Assembly: GCA_950097265.1 (NCBI GenBank)
Contig: CATNDJ010000016.1
Coordinates: forward strand, 1 to 38,138
DNA: 38,138 nt
DNA from: an uncultured Oscillibacter sp.
GTDB taxonomy: Bacteria > Bacillota > Clostridia > Oscillospirales > Oscillospiraceae
Direction: 5' to 3'
This document shows positions 31,870 through 38,138 of the stretch, piece by piece. Numbering within the stretch: position 1 is the first letter of the stretch; the number at the start of each line of letters is the position of its first letter. The translations under genes were made by a program, and so were the position numbers. The notes below the pieces were generated by a model. That model saw nothing but the letters and a program-made list of their open reading frames with translations. It was not told the origin of the DNA and searched no databases.

Positions 31870-32337
31870 TCATTTTTGCCGGTCAACCAGATCGCCTTTG
31901 CCGTTACGCACATGGTAATGGCAGTCGAACTCCATCCGGTACGCCTCTTTTCCGGTCGCACCACATTTTTCGCAGGTCCAGTTCTGGATGCGGCTCTCGT
32001 CTATCATCTCATACTCCCCGTAGCGCAAGGAGCCGCCGCAGAGAGGACAGACCTCCGGTTCGTCCACGGGATCGTCCTCCAGCCTGATGCCGCAGCGGTC
32101 GACATAGGACAGCCGCTCCACCGCGCTCAGCCCGGCGAAATCCCTGGCGGCTTTTACCACGTTCAGAATCTTGTCTGCCGACAGGAGTTCGGACAGCTTC
32201 TTTGTGACAGCGGCGCAAAGCGCCTGGTCCGTACTGACGGAAAGCGCGTTTCGTCCCCGGTCATCAAACAGTTCCATGCCGAGATGGAAAGTAACCGGGT
32301 CCGTGCGGTAGAGCAACTCAAAATCCTGATAGTCCAT
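31870..32337 (-). CDS. Zinc-ribbon protein of mobile element
   Basis: This 155-residue protein has a helical N-terminal half and a C-terminal zinc ribbon: CPLCGG (Cys97, Cys100) and WTCEKCGATG (Cys122, Cys125). The ATG at 32337 is preferred because ACGGAGGGC lies ahead of it; the six-codon longer form would overlap the clamp gene stop. It follows the sliding-clamp gene by 14 bp. A DNA or protein interaction role is likely from the ribbon, but no family name can be given. Confidence 0.75.
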   Translation of the reverse strand: MDYQDFELLYRTDPVTFHLGMELFDDRGRNALSVSTDQALCAAVTKKLSELLSADKILNVVKAARDFAGLSAVERLSYVDRCGIRLEDDPVDEPEVCPLCGGSLRYGEYEMIDESRIQNWTCEKCGATGKEAYRMEFDCHYHVRNGKGDLVDRQK

Positions 32338-32351
32338 ATGCCCTCCGTTTT

Positions 32352-33440
32352 TCACGCCGCCATAAGCCCGTGCAGTCGGACCGGCAGTACCATAGCGAAA
32401 TCGTTCCGGCCCTCCGCCTCGATGATGATGGGGCCAACCCCGCTGGTGAGTTTCATCCTCACGCGAGGCTCCCCTTTGAACTGGGTCAGGGCGTCCTTCA
32501 TATAGCGCTGGTCAAAGCCCACCGCAAGTTCGCTTTCGCCCTCGATCTCCACGGATGTGGAACACTTGGACTCCGCTTTGTCCAGGAACAGCCGCCCGCC
32601 GCAGAAAACGGTCGTGAGGCGGTTTTTCTTGGGCTGGAAGCCCTGGAGGTAATCCAGCTCCCGCAGAAACTCTCCGGGGGAGACGGTAAACTCCTCCGAG
32701 AATTTCTTGGGTACGGCATCTTGCAGAGGAAAGGTCTCCACGCCCTCCCGACGGCAGACAATCGTCACGGTGTCCGAGGAAAACCAGACGTGATTGGTCC
32801 CCACCTGGACCGTGACCTCGCTGTCGCCCATCAGCTTTAAAAGAGACAGGGAGTCTCCCCAGGTCAGGAAGGGCCTGGGGAAGGTCAGGGCTGTGTCCGT
32901 ATCACAGGCGGCCCGGTAGCCGTCCAAAGTGAACACATCGTTCCCGCTGAACTGGACGCAGGTCTGCTGTGCCCTCTCGATGAATCCCTGGGGCACGCGC
33001 ACGGCGTATTTTACCCGCTCGATCCGTCTCAGTAATGCGGTAGCGTTGACGGTGAAGGATACCCCCTCTTCCGGCTTTGGCCGCTCGGGATACTCCTTCT
33101 CCGGGAAAGCGTCGAAGGTCCCGGACCGATGGCCGCAGGTCAGTGTCGCCACGGGGTATTTCGGGTCCTCGCCATGAAGCTCCAGCGTCATCTCGCCGTC
33201 GAAAAACCGGCAGGCTTTGGACGCCTTGGCCGGGTCGTCCAGCAAAAAGGCGAACTCCTCGCCGCCGGCGGGCAGCGTCATGGTCAGCCAGGTAGTAAGA
33301 TCCGTGCCGGTTATGGAGCAGCGTCCGCTTTCAAAGCGGATCAGCACGCCCGCCAGCACGGGGATAGTGGATTGCCGGGGCACCTTGCCCACATGGTTCA
33401 GCGCCTCCGAAAAGGCTTTCGCGTCTACAGTGGCTCTCAT
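32352..33440 (-). CDS. dnaN: DNA polymerase III beta-clamp (DnaN) homologue
   Basis: This 362-residue protein has the length of DnaN (about 366) and the N-terminal GKVPRQSTIPVLAGVLIRFESGRCSITGTDL, the usual first clamp-domain pattern. The C-terminal AMVLPVRL matches the MPMRL-type tail. The sequence is clearly diverged from a chromosomal clamp, and the gene lies inside a mobile-element series, so it is an extra clamp. The ATG at 33440 overlaps the ThiF stop by 4 bp (ATGA). It may recruit host polymerase or control the element's replication. It ends in Ala-Ala. Confidence 0.88.
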   Translation of the reverse strand: MRATVDAKAFSEALNHVGKVPRQSTIPVLAGVLIRFESGRCSITGTDLTTWLTMTLPAGGEEFAFLLDDPAKASKACRFFDGEMTLELHGEDPKYPVATLTCGHRSGTFDAFPEKEYPERPKPEEGVSFTVNATALLRRIERVKYAVRVPQGFIERAQQTCVQFSGNDVFTLDGYRAACDTDTALTFPRPFLTWGDSLSLLKLMGDSEVTVQVGTNHVWFSSDTVTIVCRREGVETFPLQDAVPKKFSEEFTVSPGEFLRELDYLQGFQPKKNRLTTVFCGGRLFLDKAESKCSTSVEIEGESELAVGFDQRYMKDALTQFKGEPRVRMKLTSGVGPIIIEAEGRNDFAMVLPVRLHGLMAA

Positions 33441-34204
33441 GCCGCCTTCCTCCTCTTCTTTTTCTGTTGAATGGCCGGCCGCACGTTGACGGTTTTCGTG
33501 GAAAACGTCGCCTGCCGTACAGTGCTCTCGCCCAGGGCCAGAATGTTGTACACCATGTTCACCACCGCCATGGCCGCCGTGATGTTGGCCGCCATGCTCT
33601 GGGGAGCGGAAACCGACGCCTCGGCGCAGCTCAGCTCCGTGGGAAATTTGTCCGTATCCTCCAGCACGTCGGGGTAGGCAATGCCGATGGGCGGGTAGAT
33701 GGTCCTGCCCGCCTGACGGACGCCGCACACCACCTGTCCGGTAAACTCCCCATTGCCGGAGTCGATGTAGATCAGCTCCTTGGCCAGGTGGAAGACCCGA
33801 TGGCAGAGCTGCCGGGATTTGTTGTTGTCCACAGCCCCCAGCAGGATCACCAGTTCTTTGACGATTTCCTGGCGGTAAGGGCCAGTGTACCATCGCTCCG
33901 GCGTCAGGAGCTGCCGGAGCTGTTCCTCGCCTTCCACAAAGGACGGAACATACTCCGTTTCCATGCCGAATACGGCGGAATAGCGTTCCGCCAGCACCTT
34001 GGCCTTGTTCTCCCCCAGGTCGGCGGGCGTGAAATTCTGACGCACCAGATTCTTTTCCTCCACCACGTCGCCGTCGCAGATGATATAGCGGGCGGGACGG
34101 TCCAGAGCGTACAGCAATCGGTAGATATGAGGAGCGATATGCCCCCCGGTGCCGCCCGCTCCAAGCTGGACGATCTTCACCGGCCGCGTTCTGGAAAATC
34201 TCAT
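33437..34204 (-). CDS. ThiF-family E1-like adenylating enzyme (PRTRC ThiF-like)
   Basis: This 255-residue enzyme should adenylate the C-terminus of a ubiquitin-like protein. The nucleotide-binding loop is QLGAGGTGGHI (about residues 13-23). DGDVVEEKNLVRQNF holds the conserved Asp and Arg-Gln/Asn; Lys67 and Lys69 lie in ENKAKV; Asp126 lies in AVDNNKSR. The candidate thioester cysteine is Cys193 in ELSCAEAS. There is no separate C-terminal ubiquitin-fold domain, so it resembles the short bacterial E1 forms. It overlaps the JAMM gene by 4 bp (ATGA) and the clamp gene by 4 bp. Upstream frame residues to 34555 are rejected. It ends in Ala-Ala. Confidence 0.88.
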   Translation of the reverse strand: MRFSRTRPVKIVQLGAGGTGGHIAPHIYRLLYALDRPARYIICDGDVVEEKNLVRQNFTPADLGENKAKVLAERYSAVFGMETEYVPSFVEGEEQLRQLLTPERWYTGPYRQEIVKELVILLGAVDNNKSRQLCHRVFHLAKELIYIDSGNGEFTGQVVCGVRQAGRTIYPPIGIAYPDVLEDTDKFPTELSCAEASVSAPQSMAANITAAMAVVNMVYNILALGESTVRQATFSTKTVNVRPAIQQKKKRRKAA

Positions 34205-35826
34205 GCCGCCCGCGCCTCCATCCGGTTCTGATACTCCTGGATATCCGCCCAGGACAGCCACTCCGGTTTTCCTTTCTCGGGAAAGCTGTTCCAAAGGGCC
34301 TTCATGGCGGCGATGTGTTCCCGAACAGCCCCGGCCCAAAGAAACTTCTCGCACCGCCTTCCTTCTCCAAGGTAATACTCGCAGTCCATGCGAAGGCGGT
34401 TCAAGAACTGGTAACGGTGCCCTTCGCGCATACGCGTGACCTCTTCCACAGAGTCGGCGGCAGCCTTGTGTATGCGTGCCGTCCGGGTTGTCACGCCTTC
34501 CCGTTCGGGCAACCGCCAAAACTCCGAAGCGCGGATATTCACGTTCTCCCGCCACTGGCGAGGAAACACGGCCCCCAGGCCCTCGATCACCGCGCCGGGG
34601 TCCAGCTCCTGATACGTCCCGCCGCAGGACATGCGGACGGTGATGTCCGGGAAAAACCGGTCCAGACGCCCCAAGACGATATAGAGGCGGGTTGCCTGTT
34701 CGTCTTGGTCGTCCACAGGGGAAAACTTGGCCTCCATGCTGTTGTGGCTATGGATATCGGCGTAATGGAGATACCGGTCCTCCGGCAGCGTGTCCCGGCT
34801 CAGGTCGGCGTCGACCCGGGCCTTGGAAACGTCCTGGCGGGGAACGTGGACAGTGAACGCCTTCTCCTCCTTGTCCCACAGAATATGGGCCAGGGCCTCA
34901 AACTCCTGGCGCTCTCCCATGTAGCAGCGAAAGAAGGAGATGATCTGCTGGAGCAGGTCCAGGGGGATCAGCGGGAGGGCCGGGGTAAACCCGGCCCTGA
35001 TCTGCTGAATGTCGATCACCTTGTCCTTCGGGGCGATGAACTCGCCCATCTCCGTTTTTCGCAGCTCATACACTTTACCGTCGCTGCCGGGGATGAGGCA
35101 GATGGACTTCTCCGAATCCCGCGCCTCCTCCACCGTTTGGAACACGCCCTTATAGGACGCGATGCCCTTGCTCTGGGCGGTGACTCGGGGCTTCACCAGG
35201 CAGTCCGGGTTCTTATCCCTGGCCTTTTTCAGCCCGTCCAGGAACGCCTTGGACCGCTCGATCTCCTCCTTGACGGAGAGGATAGTGGTGCCTTTGGGGT
35301 CGGTGATGGATTTCGTCGTCTTGCCGTACTCCACCGTCCAGGAGACCCGCTTGCCCTCGGACAGCTCGGGAAAATCGTCCGACTTGGCGATGCGGAGCTC
35401 CTCGAAGGTCTGAGCGGGGTCCGTGATGTCCTCCTTTGCGCTGCCATAGGAAAAGACGGGCGCTTTCTCAAAGAGGGACTTCACCGCCTTTTGAGCGGAC
35501 GCCTCTTCCTGCTTGGCAAAGGCGGCGTTGATGAGATTGTCCTCCGGCGCCGCGGCCTGAACGGGAGCGGGCGCCGGGGCCGTCTGGGGCTCCGGGGCAG
35601 CCACAGGGGCCGCCTGGGGCGCGGGGGCCGTCTGAACCGGCTGACCGATGTTCTGCACAGCCTGGGGCTGGGGCGGCGGCGCGGCGGGTTCCGCCTGCTG
35701 TGCCGCCAGGGCCTCAAAGGGGTTCACATCACCGGACGGGGCCCCGCTGCCAAAGATGGAGGCAACGTCAAGCCCTTCCTCCTGGCCAAAGGCCGCAAAC
35801 GGGAAACCACTGTTCTGATCACTCAT
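34201..35826 (-). CDS. JAMM/JAB protease protein with possible ubiquitin-like segment and LPD11-like tail
   Basis: This 541-residue protein has four parts. The N-terminal 100 residues are low-complexity Pro/Ala/Gln. Residues about 158-200 contain a GKTTKS...TTILSVKEEIE pattern resembling the beta1-beta2-alpha start of ubiquitin, so a fused ubiquitin-like domain is possible. Residues about 300-410 are a JAB/JAMM metalloprotease, with HSH (His359, His361) and Asp372 giving HxH-x10-D, and Glu308 or Glu310 as the likely upstream Glu. The C-terminal 70 residues (DCEYYLGEGRR..LWAGAVREHIAAM) resemble the LPD11 domain of polyvalent proteins. AAAGGAGC precedes the ATG at 35826; the longer start at 35856 reads out of the terminator U-run. 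It ends in Ala-Ala. Confidence 0.82.
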   Translation of the reverse strand: MSDQNSGFPFAAFGQEEGLDVASIFGSGAPSGDVNPFEALAAQQAEPAAPPPQPQAVQNIGQPVQTAPAPQAAPVAAPEPQTAPAPAPVQAAAPEDNLINAAFAKQEEASAQKAVKSLFEKAPVFSYGSAKEDITDPAQTFEELRIAKSDDFPELSEGKRVSWTVEYGKTTKSITDPKGTTILSVKEEIERSKAFLDGLKKARDKNPDCLVKPRVTAQSKGIASYKGVFQTVEEARDSEKSICLIPGSDGKVYELRKTEMGEFIAPKDKVIDIQQIRAGFTPALPLIPLDLLQQIISFFRCYMGERQEFEALAHILWDKEEKAFTVHVPRQDVSKARVDADLSRDTLPEDRYLHYADIHSHNSMEAKFSPVDDQDEQATRLYIVLGRLDRFFPDITVRMSCGGTYQELDPGAVIEGLGAVFPRQWRENVNIRASEFWRLPEREGVTTRTARIHKAAADSVEEVTRMREGHRYQFLNRLRMDCEYYLGEGRRCEKFLWAGAVREHIAAMKALWNSFPEKGKPEWLSWADIQEYQNRMEARAA

Positions 35827-35854
35827 AGAATCTTGCTCCTTTCGATTTTTGGAC

Positions 35855-35892
35855 AAAAAAAGACCGCAACCGCCTGTACAGGCAATTACGGT
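35855..35892 (-). terminator. Intrinsic terminator (attenuator) directly upstream of the JAMM gene
   Basis: On the minus strand ACCGTAATTGCCTG (35892-35879) pairs with CAGGCGGTTGCGGT (35876-35863) through fourteen positions with three G-U pairs, then CTTTTTTT. The T-run ends about 13 bp before the Shine-Dalgarno site of the JAMM gene, with no room for a promoter between. It probably acts as an attenuator of the whole downstream series. Confidence 0.85.
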
Positions 35893-35910
35893 TTCTTGTC
35901 CTTTTATTTA

Positions 35911-36008
35911 CTTCCAGGCCGCAGCGGTGCGGCAGAAGCACCCGCAAGGGGTACGCCGCATCTCTAAGCGGCAAAGCCGCTAAGAGCTGCGCAGGGCGCA
36001 CTACGCCC
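35911..36008 (-). ncRNA. Structured leader RNA upstream of the JAMM gene
   Basis: This stretch of the roughly 380-bp gene-free region has three hairpins before the terminator: GCCGCA/TGCGGC with outer CTTC/GAAG (35911-35938), CTCTAAGCGGC/GCCGCTAAGAG with one mismatch (35962-35986), and GGGCG/CGCCC (35994-36008). It is GC-rich amid AT-rich flanks and has no convincing reading frame. It could be a cis-acting antitermination or attenuation RNA, or a small RNA ended by the terminator. No known riboswitch is recognised. Confidence 0.5.
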
Positions 36009-36025
36009 CTTCTTTCGCCGTTCCT

Positions 36026-36061
36026 CCCTAACTTACTCCGCCCTAACTTACTCCGCCCTAG
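36026..36061. repeat. 15-bp tandem repeat (two copies and a third partial)
   Basis: CCCTAACTTACTCCG occurs at 36026-36040 and 36041-36055, and a third CCCTA follows. It lies on the edge between the structured leader and the AT-rich part. It could be iteron-like or a protein-binding array. Confidence 0.75.
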
Positions 36062-36062
36062 A

Positions 36063-36170
36063 ATACGGTTCCATTTTATCATCACGAAGAAATCTTGTAT
36101 AGGTGAAGTTTTGTCAACCAAGAGGAAAATGGCAAAGGCGTAAAATCTGTCTTGGAGCATACGGTTCCAT
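36063..36170. repeat. 12-bp direct repeats flanking AT-rich spacer
   Basis: ATACGGTTCCAT occurs exactly at 36063-36074 and 36159-36170, 96 bp apart. A TTGACA-like hexamer on the minus strand lies between them (36117-36112), without a clear -10 at the usual distance. An AAATCTG/CAGATTT inverted repeat (36143-36177) overlaps the second copy. The setting suits a promoter/operator or replication control region. Confidence 0.65.
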
Positions 36171-36271
36171 CAGATTTAAGCCTTTTGTAACAAAAGAAGC
36201 TGTCTTGCTTAACAATTTCCAGGTATCTTAATACTTGCAAGAGACAAAACTTCTTTTCATCCAATCTTCCA

Positions 36272-36316
36272 AAAACAAGCAGAGGGCCCACCTTTCGGTG
36301 GACCCTCCGCTTGTTT
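36272..36316 (-). terminator. Strong bidirectional terminator after the VWA gene
   Basis: A 21-position stem with two mismatches (AAAACAAGC..CCACC at 36272-36292, GGTGG..GCTTGTTTT at 36297-36316 with a TTTC loop) has T-runs on both sides. It lies 33 bp after the VWA stop and ends that transcript, so the JAMM series needs its own promoter or readthrough. Confidence 0.88.
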
Positions 36317-36349
36317 TATCATTCTCCGTGTGCGGCAAACCGCATATGG

Positions 36350-37927
36350 TCAAACCCGTTTGCTCACCAGTTCCCGCAGGATATCCTCTCCTGCCAGCTG
36401 GCTGGTGCGGTAGATATTCTGGCAAAACTCCTTCAGGCTGAAATCCATGCCGGGGCTGCCGCTGTCCAGCAGGACGCCGGTGATCGTGAAGCGGCGCTCC
36501 GCCTGCTCCTGCCGCAGTTCTTCGATGAAATGTTCCGGCATCGCACACTCTCCATCGGAAATAAACACGATGTCGGCGTTTTCAAAGCCTTCCTCCCGCA
36601 TCAGCCGCAGGGATTCCCACATGGGCGTTTCAAAATTCGTGCCGCCGCCGAGGAATGTTTCGGCGGCCCTCATTTTATCGTCCATGGTGTACGCGCCGGG
36701 CCGGAACAGATCTGTTTGGCACCGGCCGCGGTTAGAAAAATGGACCAGGGCAAAATTCCGCCCTCCGTCAACGGCGATCTCCAGCAGCGTCAGCGCCACG
36801 GCCTTGCCCCAGGCAGTAGGGGCTCCCACTGTGGAATCGGATTCGTCCAGACAGCAGATGATATCCCCCATGCCCTTGTAAACAGGCTCCCGGCGCTGGT
36901 ACTGCTTGATCTGCTTTCGCTGATACTTTTGCAGGAACAACGGCATGGTCTGAGGCGAGGCCAGCATGGCAAGCTCCGAGGTGAGGGCCTTGGAGAGGTC
37001 GTTTCCCAGCTCCAGGGAGTATTTCTCCCCCCGCCCGTAGGCGTAGCCGTTCCGCTTGCCCTGGGCGAAGATCTCCCGGAACCGGCCCAGGTACTTGGCG
37101 ACGTTTTTCAGAACATCGCTCTTTCGGACCTGTGCCAGAAGTTCCTCGTTGGCCTCGCTCCGCTCCAGATTGCCGGGTTCGTCGCTCCAGGCGCCGATGA
37201 TGGCCTGGACCTCCTCCGCCTTCTCCGCCGCGGACTGCACCGCCTGGGACACCAGGGCGGAAATCACATCCTGATTCCCGGCGGTGGTGGTATCCACCAG
37301 CTTGCTTACCGCCTCCACCTGGCGGCGTTTGCTCTCCGCCTGGTTCGCCGCTTTGACGGCGGACTGTTCCAATTCCTTGCCGGGGTCCGGGGCCCGCCGG
37401 AGCATATTCAGCAGGTCCGAGAGCTTTTCACGCGCCTGTTTCTCCGCCGCCTCCAGCTTTTCCAGGGTGTTCAGACTGCCCTTGTCCCCGCCGATGTCGG
37501 AAAGAAGGCCGTCCAGCTCCCCGGCGGTCTTGGAAATGAACTCCGCCGCCGCCTCATATGCGGGCAACTCCCGACCCTCGCAGACGCTTTTCAGCGTGGG
37601 AAAATCCTCGCTCCGGGTCACATGGTCCAGGATCGGTGCGTTGAATTTCCGGGCCGCCGTGGACAGGGCCTCCGCTTCGTTCTTCCGGGGCATCAGGGAG
37701 TAAAAAGTCTGGAAAATATCCCGGGAGAGGGCGGGGAAGGAGCGCAGCTTCTTCTCCGCGTCCCGCTCGATCTGGTCCAGGCCGCCGTCCCCGGCACGGA
37801 GGTCCTTATAAATGCTGTCCTCCAGCTTTGTGGAGCGCAGCACCCGGTCCGTGGTTTCCAAGGGAGGGGCGGACGCGGCCCAGGGGGAGTTCAGCACATC
37901 GGCGATTGTATGGTAGGGATTTCTCAT
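36350..37927 (-). CDS. ViaA/CoxE-like VWA domain protein
   Basis: This 525-residue protein has a helical N-terminal part of about 350 residues, with a possible coiled segment (LEKLEAAEKQAREKLSDLLNML). A C-terminal von Willebrand A domain follows with a complete MIDAS metal site: DESDS (Asp361, Ser363, Ser365), Thr430 in GGGTNFETP and Asp458 in FISDGE. The arrangement resembles ViaA, which works with the MoxR-type AAA+ ATPase RavA. No such ATPase gene is in the window; one might lie beyond 38138. The start overlaps the upstream stop as ATGA. It is followed by a strong terminator. Confidence 0.88.
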   Translation of the reverse strand: MRNPYHTIADVLNSPWAASAPPLETTDRVLRSTKLEDSIYKDLRAGDGGLDQIERDAEKKLRSFPALSRDIFQTFYSLMPRKNEAEALSTAARKFNAPILDHVTRSEDFPTLKSVCEGRELPAYEAAAEFISKTAGELDGLLSDIGGDKGSLNTLEKLEAAEKQAREKLSDLLNMLRRAPDPGKELEQSAVKAANQAESKRRQVEAVSKLVDTTTAGNQDVISALVSQAVQSAAEKAEEVQAIIGAWSDEPGNLERSEANEELLAQVRKSDVLKNVAKYLGRFREIFAQGKRNGYAYGRGEKYSLELGNDLSKALTSELAMLASPQTMPLFLQKYQRKQIKQYQRREPVYKGMGDIICCLDESDSTVGAPTAWGKAVALTLLEIAVDGGRNFALVHFSNRGRCQTDLFRPGAYTMDDKMRAAETFLGGGTNFETPMWESLRLMREEGFENADIVFISDGECAMPEHFIEELRQEQAERRFTITGVLLDSGSPGMDFSLKEFCQNIYRTSQLAGEDILRELVSKRV

Positions 37928-38138
37928 TTGCCGCCTCCTTCTGTCCGGTAGCTGTTCATCCAGGCCCGGAGAATCCCACGGGCCCGATCAGGGTCGTTGG
38001 CCCGTTCCGGGAACTTCCTCTGCAAGTACGGCCTCGCGCCATACATATTCGTCGCGCCGCTGTGGCGCAGACAATCCAGATAAGTAGGCTCTACTCCGTA
38101 ACCTCGGCAAAACGGCCAGCAGGCATATGCGGCCAAAC
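37924..38138 (-). CDS. Small mobile-element protein, 5'-partial at window edge
   Basis: The frame runs off the end of the window, so its start is not seen; about 70 residues are visible. It has a Cys-rich beginning (ACWPFCRG, then LDCLRH) and the block HSGATNMYGARPYLQRKFPE, followed by a helix (ARGILRAWMNSYRT). Short proteins with this HSGATNM...PYLQ pattern occur in phages and integrative elements of gut Firmicutes, and their function is unknown. It overlaps the VWA start by 4 bp (ATGA), so the two are coupled. Confidence 0.7.
   Translation of the reverse strand, partial: LAAYACWPFCRGYGVEPTYLDCLRHSGATNMYGARPYLQRKFPERANDPDRARGILRAWMNSYRTEGGGK

Noticed and set aside
36096-36117. Promoter for the JAMM series from TTGACA at 36117-36112
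   Set aside because: The nearest -10-like hexamer (TATACA) is only 10 bp away and nothing suitable lies at 16-18 bp, so a promoter cannot be asserted.
35819-36160. Minus-strand frame of 113 codons across the structured leader
   Set aside because: It runs through the tandem repeat, hairpins and terminator, has no ribosome-binding site, and its sequence is Arg/Leu-rich without any protein pattern.
21651-38138. Whole-element recoding of TAG as a sense codon
   Set aside because: The Rad52-like and 98-residue genes end in TAG with the next ribosome-binding site directly behind, so TAG is a working stop in this element.
1-38138. CRISPR array, tRNA or rRNA gene
   Set aside because: No regularly spaced repeats of CRISPR length and no cloverleaf or rRNA-like stretch was seen; the only arrays are the 11-bp regulator boxes and a short 15-bp tandem repeat.

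Overview
The window is GC-rich (roughly 60%) and has closely packed genes, strong Shine-Dalgarno sites and families typical of gut Clostridia. It looks like chromosome of an Oscillospiraceae-type Firmicute (Flavonifractor/Lawsonibacter-like). That placement is inferred from gene content and codon style, not from a marker gene.

Region 1 (about 93-5242) is a peptide-antibiotic sensing and immunity module. A histidine kinase and OmpR-type regulator on the minus strand diverge from an ABC ATPase, two ABC-2 permeases and a YxeA-like protein on the plus strand. Four 11-bp direct repeats sit just upstream of the ABC promoter and are the probable regulator boxes.

Region 2 (about 5499-19536) is a ten-gene minus-strand sugar operon. 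In transcription order it encodes a solute-binding lipoprotein, two permeases, a YesL-like membrane protein, a GH3 glycosidase, a xylulokinase, a DUF4867 cupin-like protein, a fucose-isomerase-family protein, an MsmK/UgpC-type ATPase and a GH1 beta-glucosidase. A divergent ROK-family repressor gene lies upstream, and the shared 320-bp intergenic region has good promoters for both directions plus repeated CTAACC half-sites. Three hairpins in a row separate the binding-protein gene from the permeases.

Region 3 (about 19640-21600) is AT-richer. It holds a probable remnant of an ABC permease, a SLOG/DUF1273 protein and two small helix-turn-helix regulators with their own terminators.

Region 4 (21604-38138, all minus strand) is a mobile-element module, of the kind found on integrative/conjugative elements, plasmids or phages. 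It combines a PRTRC-like, ubiquitin-related set (a JAMM/JAB protease protein with a possible ubiquitin-like segment and an LPD11-like tail, a ThiF/E1 enzyme, and an E2-D/PRTRC-B protein) with replication and recombination genes (an extra beta clamp, a Rad52-like annealing protein, a Rad50-like ATPase, a CHC2/TOPRIM primase and an adenine-methyltransferase-like protein). A ViaA-like VWA protein, zinc-ribbon proteins, a beta-helix protein and several unknown small proteins complete it. Four features stand out. The primase reading frame is cut by an in-frame TAG, followed by 31 more well-conserved-looking codons. Two intrinsic terminators sit directly against ribosome-binding sites inside the gene series, implying antitermination. 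A highly structured leader of about 150 nt precedes the first of these. Ten of the twenty proteins of the element end in Ala-Ala.
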